Shown here piece after piece: positions 10,541-18,710 of a stretch of DNA of 53,394 bases. Each line of letters opens with the position of its first letter. Position 1 is the stretch's first letter. Below the pieces are notes generated by a model that was given only the letters and a program-made list of their open reading frames with translations, was not told the DNA's origin and made no database searches. Both the position numbers and the translations under genes were made by a program. The DNA comes from Alphaproteobacteria bacterium (GTDB lineage Bacteria > Pseudomonadota > Alphaproteobacteria > GCA-2731375), in NCBI GenBank assembly GCA_030746635.1, contig JASLMH010000007.1, positions 1 through 53,394 of the forward strand. Direction: 5' to 3'.

Positions 10541-10576
10541 TGGCGGGTCGATTTCGAATACGTACGCCTGAACTGA
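10541..10576 (+). pseudogene. Relic of a second boxB 3' end
   Basis: The bases encode WRVDFEYVRLN and a TGA, matching the true BoxB C-terminus VDFEYVRLN and stop at 9596-9625. Over the last 30 bases I count four differences (GAG/GAA, GTG/GTA, CGT/CGC, TTG/CTG), all synonymous. Such a pattern arises in two functional genes under protein-level selection, so this is probably the tail of a diverged boxB copy rather than a recent target-site duplication. The rest of that gene is absent. Confidence 0.7.
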
Positions 10577-10612
10577 TGCGCCGGCCCAATGCCCCGGATG
10601 CTATAACGGGGC

Positions 10613-11497
10613 GTGGAACTGAAGACCATCCAAGCCGGCGTCCTCGACGTCGCCTACGCCGAGGCCGGCCCGCCGGACGGCCGGGCGGTGATCCTCCTCC
10701 ACGGCTTTCCCTATGACATCCGGGCCTATGACGAGGCGACGCCCCGGCTGGTAGCGGCCGGCTGCCGGGTCATCGTGCCCTATCTGCGCGGCTATGGCCC
10801 GACCCGCTTCCTGGCGGCGGCGACCCCGCGCTCGGGCCAGCAGGCCGTCCTGGGCCAGGACCTGCGCGCCCTGATGGACGCCCTTGAGCTGCCGGCGGCG
10901 CTGCTGGGGGGCTACGACTGGGGCGGGAGGGCCGCCTGTATCGTCGCCGCCCTGTGGCCGGAGCGGGTCAACGGGCTGGTCAGTTGCAACGGCTACAACA
11001 TCCAGAACATCGCCGGTTCCGGCCGGCCCGCCCCACCGGAGATGGAGCACCGCCTGTGGTATCAGTACTACTTCCACGGCGCCCGCGGGCAGGCCGGATT
11101 GGAAGCCAACCGCCACGGTCTGTGCAAGCTATTGTGGCAACTCTGGTCGCCCAACTGGCGGTTCGACGATGCAACCTATGACCGTACGGCAGCAGCGTTC
11201 GAGAACCCCGATTTCGTGGACGTGGTGATCCATTCCTACCGCCACCGCTACGGCCTGGTACCGGGCGACCCGGCGGTCGAGGACATCGAGGCGCGATTGG
11301 CCGAGCGGCCCATGATCGCGGTGCCGACGGTGGCCCTGGACGGCGACGGCGACGGCGTCATGCCGACCACGGGCTGTGCCGGCCACGAACGCTTCTTCAC
11401 CGGCCCCTACCGCCGCCAGGTCATCCCGAAGGTCGGCCACAACCTGCCGCAAGAGGCGCCCGGCGAGTTCGCCGAGGCGCTGCTGTCCCTGACCTAG
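10613..11497 (+). CDS. Alpha/beta hydrolase of the epoxide-hydrolase/dehalogenase type
   Basis: This 294-residue protein shows the fold's key elements: the HGFPYD oxyanion turn (30-35), an Asp nucleophile in the elbow GGYDWGG (Asp102), and a C-terminal VGHNLPQEAP with the catalytic His276. An Asp nucleophile followed by Trp is typical of epoxide hydrolases and haloalkane dehalogenases rather than Ser esterases. The HGFP motif (not HGNP) favours epoxide hydrolase or a related fluoroacetate/haloacetate-type enzyme. The start is a GTG at 10613 shortly after a CGGGG run. It stands 36 bases after the boxB relic and downstream of boxB, so a role with aromatic epoxides is possible but unproven. Confidence 0.85.
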   Translation: MELKTIQAGVLDVAYAEAGPPDGRAVILLHGFPYDIRAYDEATPRLVAAGCRVIVPYLRGYGPTRFLAAATPRSGQQAVLGQDLRALMDALELPAALLGGYDWGGRAACIVAALWPERVNGLVSCNGYNIQNIAGSGRPAPPEMEHRLWYQYYFHGARGQAGLEANRHGLCKLLWQLWSPNWRFDDATYDRTAAAFENPDFVDVVIHSYRHRYGLVPGDPAVEDIEARLAERPMIAVPTVALDGDGDGVMPTTGCAGHERFFTGPYRRQVIPKVGHNLPQEAPGEFAEALLSLT

Positions 11498-11521
11498 CGC
11501 TCAAGAAGACCGAGGACATGA

Positions 11522-11545
11522 CCTTTTTTCCCGCAGGGAAAAAGG
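11522..11545. terminator. Hairpin between convergent genes
   Basis: CCTTTTTTCCC and GGGAAAAAGG form an imperfect stem (one bulged T) around a GCA loop, 25 bases after the alpha/beta hydrolase stop and before the end of the convergent M23 gene. The T-rich and A-rich arms would place short U-tracts in both directions. This makes a weak bidirectional terminator plausible. Confidence 0.4.
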
Positions 11546-11623
11546 ATCGTGTCACCGCTCTTCGCTCTCGCCGCACTGGCGCCGCAATAATTAAATACAC
11601 TGTCCCCGAAATTAACCCCGAAA

Positions 11624-12490
11624 TTACCCCGGCTCGCACATAAACGGCCAGATCAGGCGGGTGTCGGCGGGGAGGCGGCGGCCGTCGGGGGTCTGGTAGG
11701 GGATGGCGACGACCTTTTCCGCCTCGCTCAGGGCCTGGATGGCGTGGTTGTCGGTCAGCCGCCGGCCGGCCGGCAGGTAGAGGGCCAGGGGATCGAGGTG
11801 GCGGACCTTGGCCGGCACCACCATCATCGGCTTGGTCTTGTATCTACCGCTGTCGCTGACGTAGAGCGACAGGTGCAGGTGCGGATAACCCCATTCGCCG
11901 TAGTGGCCGCCGACCGTACCGGTCTTGCCGGAATGGCCGATCACCTGGCCCAGGCGCACCCGCTGGCCGATCGCCAGCTCCGGGGGCTCGCGGAAATGCT
12001 TGTACTTCGAATAGATCCAGACCCGGAGGCCGGTGTCAGCCGGCCCATGGCGGAGGAAGATCTGATGCCCGACCAGGCGGCCGCCGCTGTGTTTGTGGAC
12101 GACCTCGCCATCGGCGATGGCCAGCAGGGGCGTGCCCTCGGGGGCGGATATGTCGAAGCCGCCGTGACGGCCATGGTTCGCCCAGGCCACCCGCTGGCTG
12201 CCGTCGTATCGGGTGCGGTCGCCGAAGAACGACGCCACCTCCAGACAGCGAGCCTGCTTCGGGTAGCGCGGCACCAGGCCGGTTTTGAACAGCCCGGCGC
12301 GCTCCATCACCTCGCGGGAGGCCTGGTGCGACATCGGGTTGTTCGAGGTGGCTTGGCCACCGCCGCCGCTACTACCGCCGCCTCCGCCACCGCCGCGACC
12401 GCGTCGCCGTTGCCCCTCGGCCTCCGGCGTGGCGGCAAGGGCGATGAACAGGCCGACCAGCCCGATGGCCAGAAATCCGCGCAGGGTCAT
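11624..12490 (-). CDS. Secreted M23-family metallopeptidase
   Basis: The 288-residue precursor begins with a signal peptide (MTLRGFLAIGLVGLFIALAA), followed by a low-complexity Arg/Gly/Ser linker (about residues 27-47). The peptidase domain has HGGFDISAPEG (first zinc His and Asp) and YPHLHLSLY (the HxH motif), as in lysostaphin/LytM-type endopeptidases that cut peptidoglycan cross-links or act as divisome activators. A good ribosome binding site (GGGAGG) lies 7 bases before the ATG. The unusual feature is the poly-Gly/Ser stretch, a flexible tether. The gene is divergent from the thioesterase fusion gene with a 53-base gap that must hold both promoters. Periplasmic cell-wall remodelling is the likely role. 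Confidence 0.9.
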   Translation of the reverse strand: MTLRGFLAIGLVGLFIALAATPEAEGQRRRGRGGGGGGGSSGGGGQATSNNPMSHQASREVMERAGLFKTGLVPRYPKQARCLEVASFFGDRTRYDGSQRVAWANHGRHGGFDISAPEGTPLLAIADGEVVHKHSGGRLVGHQIFLRHGPADTGLRVWIYSKYKHFREPPELAIGQRVRLGQVIGHSGKTGTVGGHYGEWGYPHLHLSLYVSDSGRYKTKPMMVVPAKVRHLDPLALYLPAGRRLTDNHAIQALSEAEKVVAIPYQTPDGRRLPADTRLIWPFMCEPG

Positions 12491-12543
12491 CTCCCACCTC
12501 CCGTCCTTGCCCTCATTCTACGCCTTGCCTGCATAATGCGGCT

Positions 12544-13632
12544 ATGTATGACAGCGACGACGTGATCCCGACCTCCGACTTCGCCGGCCAGCGGCCGCAA
12601 GCGGACATCCCCTTCACCGTGCGCCGGCGCCTCAATTGGGGCGACAGCGACACGGCGGAAATCGGCTACACCTCCAAGTTCATCGATTTCGCCATCGAGG
12701 CGATCGAGGTCTGGTGGGAGGCCGTGCTGGGCCTGAACTGGTACCAGTTGAAGCGCCAGGGCATGGGCAACCCGGCGGTCGCCCTGCAGGTGGATTTCCT
12801 CTCGCCCGTGGTGGTCGGCGACCGGGTCGACACGGCGGTCGAGGTGGAGCGCCTGGGCAGATCCTCGATCACCTATCGGGTCGCCATGACCAAGGTTGGC
12901 GGCCCGAAGTGCTTTTCCGGGCTGCTCACCACCGCCCTGGTGACGCGCGTGCATTCCGAGAACATCAAGGGCCACCCCTTCCCCGACGACTGGCGGCGGC
13001 GGATCGAGGGCTACCGACGGGAATGCGCCTTGCGCGAACGGGGCGTCAAGAGCAAGCGGGAGGTGATCGATTTCTGGTTCGGGCCACCCGGCTCGCCGGA
13101 ACGGGGCCAGCGGCGCGAGATCTGGTTCGCGCCGCAAAGCGGCGACGGCAGCGACTTCGACCGGGAGATCGAGGCCAACTTCCTGGCCAGCCACGAGGCG
13201 GCGGCGGCCGGCGAACTGGACCATTGGGCCGACACCCCGGACGGGGTTTTGGCCCTGTGCATCCTGCTGGATCAGTTCCCGCGCAACATGTTCCGGGGCA
13301 CGGCCCGCGCCTTCGCCACGGACGCGAAGATCCTCGGCATCGTCAAAGAAACCGTCGCCGCCGGCCTGGACCGCGACGTGCACCACGTCCCGGGCATCTT
13401 CCTCTACCTGCCGTTCGAGCATTCCGAGGACCTGGCCGACCAGCACCGGTTTCGGGAATTGATCGGTCGCTGGGCCGACACGCCGCGCGGCGAGGACTTG
13501 GAGAAATACGCCGACGGTCACCGGGAGGTGATCGAGCGCTTCGGCCGCTTCCCCCACCGCAACGCCGCCCTGCGCCGGACCAACACGCCGGAGGAAGAAG
13601 CCTACCTGAGCGACCCGGACGCCGGTTTCTGA
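12544..13632 (+). CDS. Hotdog acyl-CoA thioesterase fused to a DUF924 domain
   Basis: Residues 1-150 look like a 4-hydroxybenzoyl-CoA-thioesterase-type hotdog domain: FTVRRRLNWGDSDTAEIGYT aligns with the family's FGDCDPAGIVWY segment and keeps the catalytic Asp (second D of GDSD). Residues 170-362 are a DUF924 domain, recognised by EVIDFWFGPP near its start, CILLDQFPRNMFRGTARAF in the middle and RFPHRNAALRR near its end. DUF924 proteins are usually separate, about 180-200 aa, helical and of unknown function. No frameshift or stop separates the halves. A benzoyl-CoA thioesterase is known from the box pathway of Azoarcus, so hydrolysis of stalled aryl-CoA is a reasonable guess for the N-terminal half. 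The fusion links it to an uncharacterised partner. Confidence 0.88.
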   Translation: MYDSDDVIPTSDFAGQRPQADIPFTVRRRLNWGDSDTAEIGYTSKFIDFAIEAIEVWWEAVLGLNWYQLKRQGMGNPAVALQVDFLSPVVVGDRVDTAVEVERLGRSSITYRVAMTKVGGPKCFSGLLTTALVTRVHSENIKGHPFPDDWRRRIEGYRRECALRERGVKSKREVIDFWFGPPGSPERGQRREIWFAPQSGDGSDFDREIEANFLASHEAAAAGELDHWADTPDGVLALCILLDQFPRNMFRGTARAFATDAKILGIVKETVAAGLDRDVHHVPGIFLYLPFEHSEDLADQHRFRELIGRWADTPRGEDLEKYADGHREVIERFGRFPHRNAALRRTNTPEEEAYLSDPDAGF

Positions 13633-13636
13633 CCCA

Positions 13637-15289
13637 TCACGTCGTATAGGAGGCGAAGCGCTGGGTGGTGGCCGTGGCGGCAAAGTCGGTCTTGACGTTG
13701 ACCACCGCCACCATGCCCTGATCGACCTTGGCCTGGGCCCGTTCCAGGGCCGGGCGGATCTCGCCGGGCTCCTCGACGTATTCGCCGTGGCAGCCCAGCG
13801 CCTCGGCCATCCTATCGTAGCGGGTGTAGCCGAGGTTCCGGCCGGGCTTGGCGCCCGTGGGATCGCCGGTCCAGCCGCCGTTCAGGCTGATCACCACCAG
13901 GATCGGGATGTTGTGGCGCACGGCGGTGTCCAGCTCCATGGCGTTGAGGCCGAACGAGCCGTCGCCGTGGACGACGATGACCTGGCTATCGGGCTTCGCC
14001 ACCTTGGCGCCGACGCCGAACGGCAGGCCGACGCCCATGGTGCCGAAGGGGCCGGAGTTCATCCGGTGTCCGGGCGCGAAGGTGGGCATGGATTGGCGCC
14101 CGAAATTGAGGATTTCCTGGCCGTCGACCACCAGCACGGCGTCCCGGTCCATGAAATTCTTCACCTCCTCGCACAGCCGCAACGGGTGGATCGGCACCGC
14201 GTCCGAGAGGCTGTTGTCGCCGGGCCGGCCGCGCTTGCCGGCCACGTCCTCGGCCAGTTGCGCCCGCCAGGCGGCGAAGGCGTCGGGACCGACCCGGCCG
14301 CCGACGGCGGCGTTGAGCTGCCCCAGCACCGCCCGGGCATCGCCGACAATGCCGATGTCCACCTGCCGCGGGCTGGCGGCGATCTCCGCCTCGTCGATGT
14401 CGATGCGGGCGATGGTGGCGCCGGCGCCGAAGCGGGGTGGTGCGAGATGGCCGACGATGTAGTTCATCCGGGTACCGGCGACCAGGATCAGGTCGGCCTC
14501 GCGGAAGGCCAGGGAACGGGCGGCCGGGAAGCTGTAGTCGTGGTCATCGGCGATCACCCCGCGGCCCTGGGGCGTGGTGTAGAAGGGAATGCCGGTGGCA
14601 TCGACGAAGGCGGCCAGTTCCTCCCAGGCCTCGGACCAGAGGATGCCGCCGCCGGTCAGCAGCACCGGCCGTTCGGCCGCCGCCAGGGCCTCGACCAGGG
14701 CGCCGATCCGCTCGGCATCACCCTGCGGCCGGGCCCGCAGGATCGGCCGGCCGGACAGCGACCAATCAATGTCCGCCTCGTCGACCTTGCGGTAGAGCAC
14801 GTCGCCCGGCAGATCGAGATAGACCGGCCCCGGCTTGCCGGCCATGGCCCGCTGCATGGCGTCGTTGATCTGCTCGGGGATGCGGCGGGGATCGTGGATG
14901 CGGATCGCGTGTTTCACACAGCCGGCCATGAGCGCCACCTGATCGATCTCCTGGAACACCTGGCGGCCGTAGGTGCCGATCGGGCTGGAGCCGCCGATGG
15001 CGATCACCGGGGCGCAATCGATCAGGGCATTGGCCATGCCGGTGGTCAGGTTGGTGACGCCGGGACCGGAGGCGGCCAGGCAGAAGCTGGGTATTTGCCT
15101 GAGCCGGCTGTAGGCCTGGGCCATCATCGCCGCGGCCTGTTCGTGGCGCACGTCGATGGCCCGAATGCCCTCGGCCAGGCAACTGGCCTCGGCCAGGATC
15201 ATCGGCCCGCCCATCAGATAGAACAATTCCGCCACGCCCTCGCGCTTCAGCGCCTTGGCGATGATCTCCGATCCGGTTAATTCGGCCAA
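13637..15289 (-). CDS. ThDP enzyme, 2-hydroxyacyl-CoA lyase-like
   Basis: This 550-residue ThDP enzyme has the three expected domains: a pyrimidine-binding domain with the catalytic Glu50 in DVRHEQAAAMMAQAYSR, a central domain, and a pyrophosphate-binding domain with GDGSFGLNAMELDTAVRHN, then LNGG where most relatives have NN. The segment GSFGLNAMELDTAVRHNIP is more like oxalyl-CoA decarboxylase and 2-hydroxyacyl-CoA lyases than acetolactate synthase, and no regulatory subunit gene is adjacent. The start is a TTG at 15289 with GGAGG exactly 7 bases upstream. It follows an acyl-CoA ligase gene by 39 bases on the same strand. Together they suggest activation of a 2-hydroxy acid and cleavage of its CoA ester to formyl-CoA and an aldehyde or ketone. 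Acetolactate synthase-like or benzoylformate-decarboxylase-like activity is the alternative. Confidence 0.75.
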   Translation of the reverse strand: MAELTGSEIIAKALKREGVAELFYLMGGPMILAEASCLAEGIRAIDVRHEQAAAMMAQAYSRLRQIPSFCLAASGPGVTNLTTGMANALIDCAPVIAIGGSSPIGTYGRQVFQEIDQVALMAGCVKHAIRIHDPRRIPEQINDAMQRAMAGKPGPVYLDLPGDVLYRKVDEADIDWSLSGRPILRARPQGDAERIGALVEALAAAERPVLLTGGGILWSEAWEELAAFVDATGIPFYTTPQGRGVIADDHDYSFPAARSLAFREADLILVAGTRMNYIVGHLAPPRFGAGATIARIDIDEAEIAASPRQVDIGIVGDARAVLGQLNAAVGGRVGPDAFAAWRAQLAEDVAGKRGRPGDNSLSDAVPIHPLRLCEEVKNFMDRDAVLVVDGQEILNFGRQSMPTFAPGHRMNSGPFGTMGVGLPFGVGAKVAKPDSQVIVVHGDGSFGLNAMELDTAVRHNIPILVVISLNGGWTGDPTGAKPGRNLGYTRYDRMAEALGCHGEYVEEPGEIRPALERAQAKVDQGMVAVVNVKTDFAATATTQRFASYTT

Positions 15290-15328
15290 CGTCCGTCCTC
15301 CAATGAATTACCTCGACTGCCCGCGCCG

Positions 15329-16957
15329 TCAGCGCCGGGCGATGGTGTAGCCGACCGACTCCCGGTCCCAGGTGCCGGCCGTGATGCCGGCGTCCCGCAA
15401 GGCCTGCTTCTGGATCTTGCCGGTGGCGGTCTTCGAGACATCGTCGACCAGTTCGATGAACCGGGGCACGGCGAAGCGCGGCATCCGCTCGACGCAGTAG
15501 TCCAGCAGCGCCACGTTGTCGATCGCCGCGCCAACCACCGGCACGATCAGGGCCTTGACCTCCTCCTCGCCGCCGGCGCCCTCGACCTTGATGCCGACCA
15601 CGGCGCTTTCGCTGATCTCGGGGTGGTTGTTCAACACTTGCTCGACCTCGAACGAGGAGATGTTCTCGCCCCGGCGGCGGATGCAATCCTTGATCCGGTC
15701 GATGTAGAACAGCCGGCCCTCCTCGTCCAGGCGGCCGGCATCGCCGCTGTGGAACCAGAAATTGCGCCAGGCCTCGACGGTTTTTTCCGGCATCCGGAAA
15801 TAGCCGGCCATGAAACAGCTCGGTTCCTTCGGCCGGATCAGGATCTCGCCAACCTCGCCCATGGGCAACGGCTCGTCGGTTTCCGGATCGGCGATGCGCA
15901 TCTCGAAGAACCTATCCAGCACCCGGCCGGCGCAGCCGGCGGCCAGGGGGTCGTCGGGCCGGGTGTAGTTGGGGATGTTGCATTCGGTCATGCCGAAACC
16001 CTGCATGATCTTGAGATCAAAGCGGGTCTCGAAATCGGCCGCCCACTCGTCGGAAATCGGGATCGCCATGATCGACCGCAGGTCGTTGTCGGCATCCAGC
16101 GGATTCGCTGGGTGGCGGTAGATGAACTCCGGCATCACGCCCAGGGCATTGGTCACCGTGGCCTTGGAGGCGCGCACGTCGTCGAGCCAGCGGTTGGGGC
16201 TGAAGCGCTCGACGCAGTAGATCCAGGTGCCGGCCATCAACGAGCCCAGCACCTGCATCAACAGGGCATTGGCGTGGAACAGCGGCATGCAGACGTAATA
16301 ACGGTCCTGCTCGGTCAGGGCCGCCGCCTCCAGGGTGCCCTGGCCGAACAGATGGCAATGGGCATGGGGCATCAGCACGCCCTTCGAGGGCCCGGTGGTG
16401 CCCGAGGTGTACATGATGGCGGCGATGTCCTGAGGCTCCGGCGTCACCAGCACGTCGCCGTCGTCGCCGGGCAGTTCGGCGAACTCCTCGTAGGTCAGCC
16501 GCCGCGCCTCGGCGAACACCGCCGGCAGCTTCCCGGGCTCGCCGCCGGCGACGAAGACCACCGTGCCGATCGCCCCTTCGCCGCCCCCGACGCCGTCAAA
16601 GGCATCAGCCAGGACGCTGTCGACGAACACCACCTTGGGCTCGGAGTTGCGCAGCTGGTGTTCCAGGAAGGCGCCCTTCAACTCGGTGTTGATGGGCACG
16701 AAGATGGCGCCCGTTTTCATGGTCGCCCACATGGTCAGCATGAACTCGATGCGGTTCTTGATCAGGGCCATCACCCGATCGCCGGGGCCGACGCCCAGGC
16801 CGACCAGCTTGCGGGCCAGATCGTCGCTGTCGGTATCGAAGCCGCTGAAGGTCAGGGAGGTGCCGTGTTCGAACGACATGAACTCGCGATCGCCGTGGGC
16901 TGCTGCCTGCCGGCGCACCAGATCGACGAGGGTCCAGGTGGATTTGTCCAGGGTCAT
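15329..16957 (-). CDS. AMP-forming acyl-CoA ligase (CaiC/ANL family)
   Basis: This 542-residue adenylate-forming ligase carries the P-loop motif YTSGTTGPSKGV, the MQGFGMTECN region, the hinge and C-terminal lid (DRIKDCIRRRGENISSFEVE) and the catalytic Lys region KTATGKIQKQALRD near the end. It makes an acyl-CoA from a carboxylic acid, ATP and CoA. The closest general resemblance is to carnitine/crotonobetaine-type ligases, which take small polar acids, but the substrate is not decidable by eye. The ATG at 16957 is used, since the longer frame to 17047 runs into the promoter region of the divergent phosphodiesterase. The ThDP lyase gene lies 39 bases downstream, so the ligase likely feeds it a 2-hydroxyacyl-CoA. 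Confidence 0.9.
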   Translation of the reverse strand: MTLDKSTWTLVDLVRRQAAAHGDREFMSFEHGTSLTFSGFDTDSDDLARKLVGLGVGPGDRVMALIKNRIEFMLTMWATMKTGAIFVPINTELKGAFLEHQLRNSEPKVVFVDSVLADAFDGVGGGEGAIGTVVFVAGGEPGKLPAVFAEARRLTYEEFAELPGDDGDVLVTPEPQDIAAIMYTSGTTGPSKGVLMPHAHCHLFGQGTLEAAALTEQDRYYVCMPLFHANALLMQVLGSLMAGTWIYCVERFSPNRWLDDVRASKATVTNALGVMPEFIYRHPANPLDADNDLRSIMAIPISDEWAADFETRFDLKIMQGFGMTECNIPNYTRPDDPLAAGCAGRVLDRFFEMRIADPETDEPLPMGEVGEILIRPKEPSCFMAGYFRMPEKTVEAWRNFWFHSGDAGRLDEEGRLFYIDRIKDCIRRRGENISSFEVEQVLNNHPEISESAVVGIKVEGAGGEEEVKALIVPVVGAAIDNVALLDYCVERMPRFAVPRFIELVDDVSKTATGKIQKQALRDAGITAGTWDRESVGYTIARR

Positions 16958-17075
16958 GGTCTTGCTTGGGGTACTCGATGATGAACAAGGTCTGCCGCGA
17001 ATATTGCCACAGGGCCTTGGTGACCACCAGTCGCCGGGCATGGGCAAGCCGAGCCGGAGTTGCTATGACACATCC

Positions 17076-18554
17076 ATGGACACCGACATCCGCTTTCTGA
17101 TCGTCGCCTTCGACGGCCTGCGGCCCGACATGGTGAGGGACGATCTGGCACCGAACCTGGCGGCGTTTTGCCGCCAGGGCGTGCATTTCAGCGACTGCCG
17201 GGCGGTGTTCCCGACCGAGACCCGGGTCAACCAGGCCAGCCTGATCACCGGCTGCCAGCCCGGCCGCCACGGCATGGTGGCCAACAAGTTCATGGAGCCG
17301 GCGGCGGGCGGCTATCTCAACACCGCCGATTTCGCCGCCCTGAGCGCCGCCGAGGCGGCCTTGGGCGGCATCCTGGACGCGCCCAGCCTGGGCGAGGTGC
17401 TGCACGGCGCCGGCGGCAGCCTGGCGGTGGCCGGCTGCGGCACGCCCGGCGGCAACCGGCTGCTGCACAACCACGCCGAACGCCTGGATGGCCTGAACAT
17501 CTCGCTGCACGGCATCGAGAAATCGGCGGCACCCGCAGCGGCCGAGGCCCTGGTGGCGGCGGTCGGGCCGGTGCCGGACGACGCCCTGCCGAACCGGGAC
17601 CGGATCGACTGGCTGGTCGATGCCTATGTCGATCGCATCGCGCCGGACCAGGACCCGACGGTGGCCATCCTGTGGTTCTCGGACCCGGACACGCCGTTCC
17701 ACTATCGCGGCATCGAAAGCGCCGAGGCGACGGCGGCGATCGGCCACGCCGACGCCGCCTTCGGCCGGATCCTGGATTGGCGCCGCGATACCGGCCGCCA
17801 GGACAGCCTGCAGATCATCGCCATGTCCGACCACGGCCACGTCGCCACCCACGGGGCGCCGCTGGACCTGGCCGGCCGGCTGGTGGCGGCCGGATTCGAT
17901 CTGGGCGAAGGCGGCGACGGTCGGCTGATCCCCGGCACCGCCCCCAGCCTGTACCTGCGCGACGGCGCGGCCCAGGCGGCGATCGCCGGCTGGCTGCAGG
18001 ACCAGCCCTGGTGCGGCCCGCTGTTCGCCCGGCAAATGGATGGCGAAGCCCTGCCCGCCGGCACCCTGCCCCTGGCGGCGGCCCATCTGGACCATCCCCG
18101 GGCCGGCGACCTGGTCATGGTGCTGGCCCGGGACGAGGCCGCCGGCCAGCGCGAACTGCCCGGCCGCTGCCTGCACGACAACCCCGATATCCCGGAGGGC
18201 TGCGGCCTGCACGGCGGCCTCTCGCCCTACGAGATCAGCGCCACCCTGGCGCTGTCCGGCAGCCGGTTCGGCAAGGCACGGCGCATAGACGGCCCGGCCG
18301 GCATCGTCGACGTGATGCCGACCATCCTGCACGCCCTGGGCCTCGCCGACGGCCCGGCCATGGACGGCCGGGTCTTGCTGGAGGCCATGGCGGCGGGCGA
18401 CGGCACCGCGCCGCCGGCCACCAGCCGCCAGCTCTCCGCCGAAGGCCGCAACGGCTACGCCCAGGGCATCCAGAGCCACGAGGTCGCCGGCACCCGCTAC
18501 CTGCGCGCCGGCCACCGCCACGATGGGGTGGCACTGGACGAGATCACGCTTTGA
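17076..18554 (+). CDS. Type I phosphodiesterase / nucleotide pyrophosphatase family
   Basis: The 492-residue protein belongs to the alkaline phosphatase superfamily. VAFDGLRPDMV (metal Asp13), the nucleophile region FPTETRVNQASLITG (Thr49; most relatives have TFPNH here), SDPDTPFH with further metal ligands and SDHGHVATHG are all present. It hydrolyses phosphodiester, pyrophosphate or phosphonate esters using two metal ions. I start at the ATG at 17076: residues upstream in the same frame are antisense to the ligase and show no protein logic. No strong ribosome binding site is seen. No signal peptide is visible, so it may be cytoplasmic. It converges with the mutase operon, and a repeat element lies between. 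Confidence 0.85.
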   Translation: MDTDIRFLIVAFDGLRPDMVRDDLAPNLAAFCRQGVHFSDCRAVFPTETRVNQASLITGCQPGRHGMVANKFMEPAAGGYLNTADFAALSAAEAALGGILDAPSLGEVLHGAGGSLAVAGCGTPGGNRLLHNHAERLDGLNISLHGIEKSAAPAAAEALVAAVGPVPDDALPNRDRIDWLVDAYVDRIAPDQDPTVAILWFSDPDTPFHYRGIESAEATAAIGHADAAFGRILDWRRDTGRQDSLQIIAMSDHGHVATHGAPLDLAGRLVAAGFDLGEGGDGRLIPGTAPSLYLRDGAAQAAIAGWLQDQPWCGPLFARQMDGEALPAGTLPLAAAHLDHPRAGDLVMVLARDEAAGQRELPGRCLHDNPDIPEGCGLHGGLSPYEISATLALSGSRFGKARRIDGPAGIVDVMPTILHALGLADGPAMDGRVLLEAMAAGDGTAPPATSRQLSAEGRNGYAQGIQSHEVAGTRYLRAGHRHDGVALDEITL

Positions 18555-18582
18555 GTCGCGGAGCGAATTGCCGATAGATATA

Positions 18583-18690
18583 CTTCGAGACGGGCGCTTC
18601 GCGCCCTCCTCAGCATGAGGTTAATTAGTTGAAAATACACAGTTTTCCTCGTCCTAAGGAGCGCCGTAGGCGCGTCTCGAAGGACGCATG
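18583..18690 (+). repeat. Interspersed palindromic repeat, copy 1
   Basis: The outer arms CTTCGAGACGGGCGC (from 18583) and GCGCGTCTCGAAGG (ending 18683) are reverse complements with small changes; each arm is itself a short hairpin (GGGCGC TTC GCGCCC; GCGCC GTA GGCGC). The AT-rich middle contains GGTTAATTAGTTGAAAATAC. The element sits between the convergent ends of the phosphodiesterase and VOC genes. Related copies are at 26431-26558 (opposite orientation) and 41562-41689. Confidence 0.85.
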
Positions 18691-18710
18691 GGATAAGCTG
18701 CTTCTTGCTC

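Noticed and set aside
10541-10576. Target-site duplication from insertion of the Bax-like gene
   Set aside because: Four differences in 30 bases, all synonymous, argue for an older, separately evolving boxB copy rather than a duplication at insertion.
13787-15280. A 497-codon frame on the plus strand opposite the ThDP lyase gene
   Set aside because: It mirrors a gene with intact catalytic motifs; it is rich in Gly/Ala/Asp/His without any family motif. Similar shadows occur at 20500-21999 and 22161-23870 opposite the mutases.
13637-15289. Acetolactate synthase large subunit (ilvB-type)
   Set aside because: No small-subunit gene, and the ThDP region and neighbour ligase fit 2-hydroxyacyl-CoA lyases better. 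It cannot be fully excluded by eye.
16563-18554. A 663-codon version of the phosphodiesterase
   Set aside because: The first 171 codons are antisense to the acyl-CoA ligase and show no conserved pattern; the ATG at 17076 begins right at the first beta strand of the fold.
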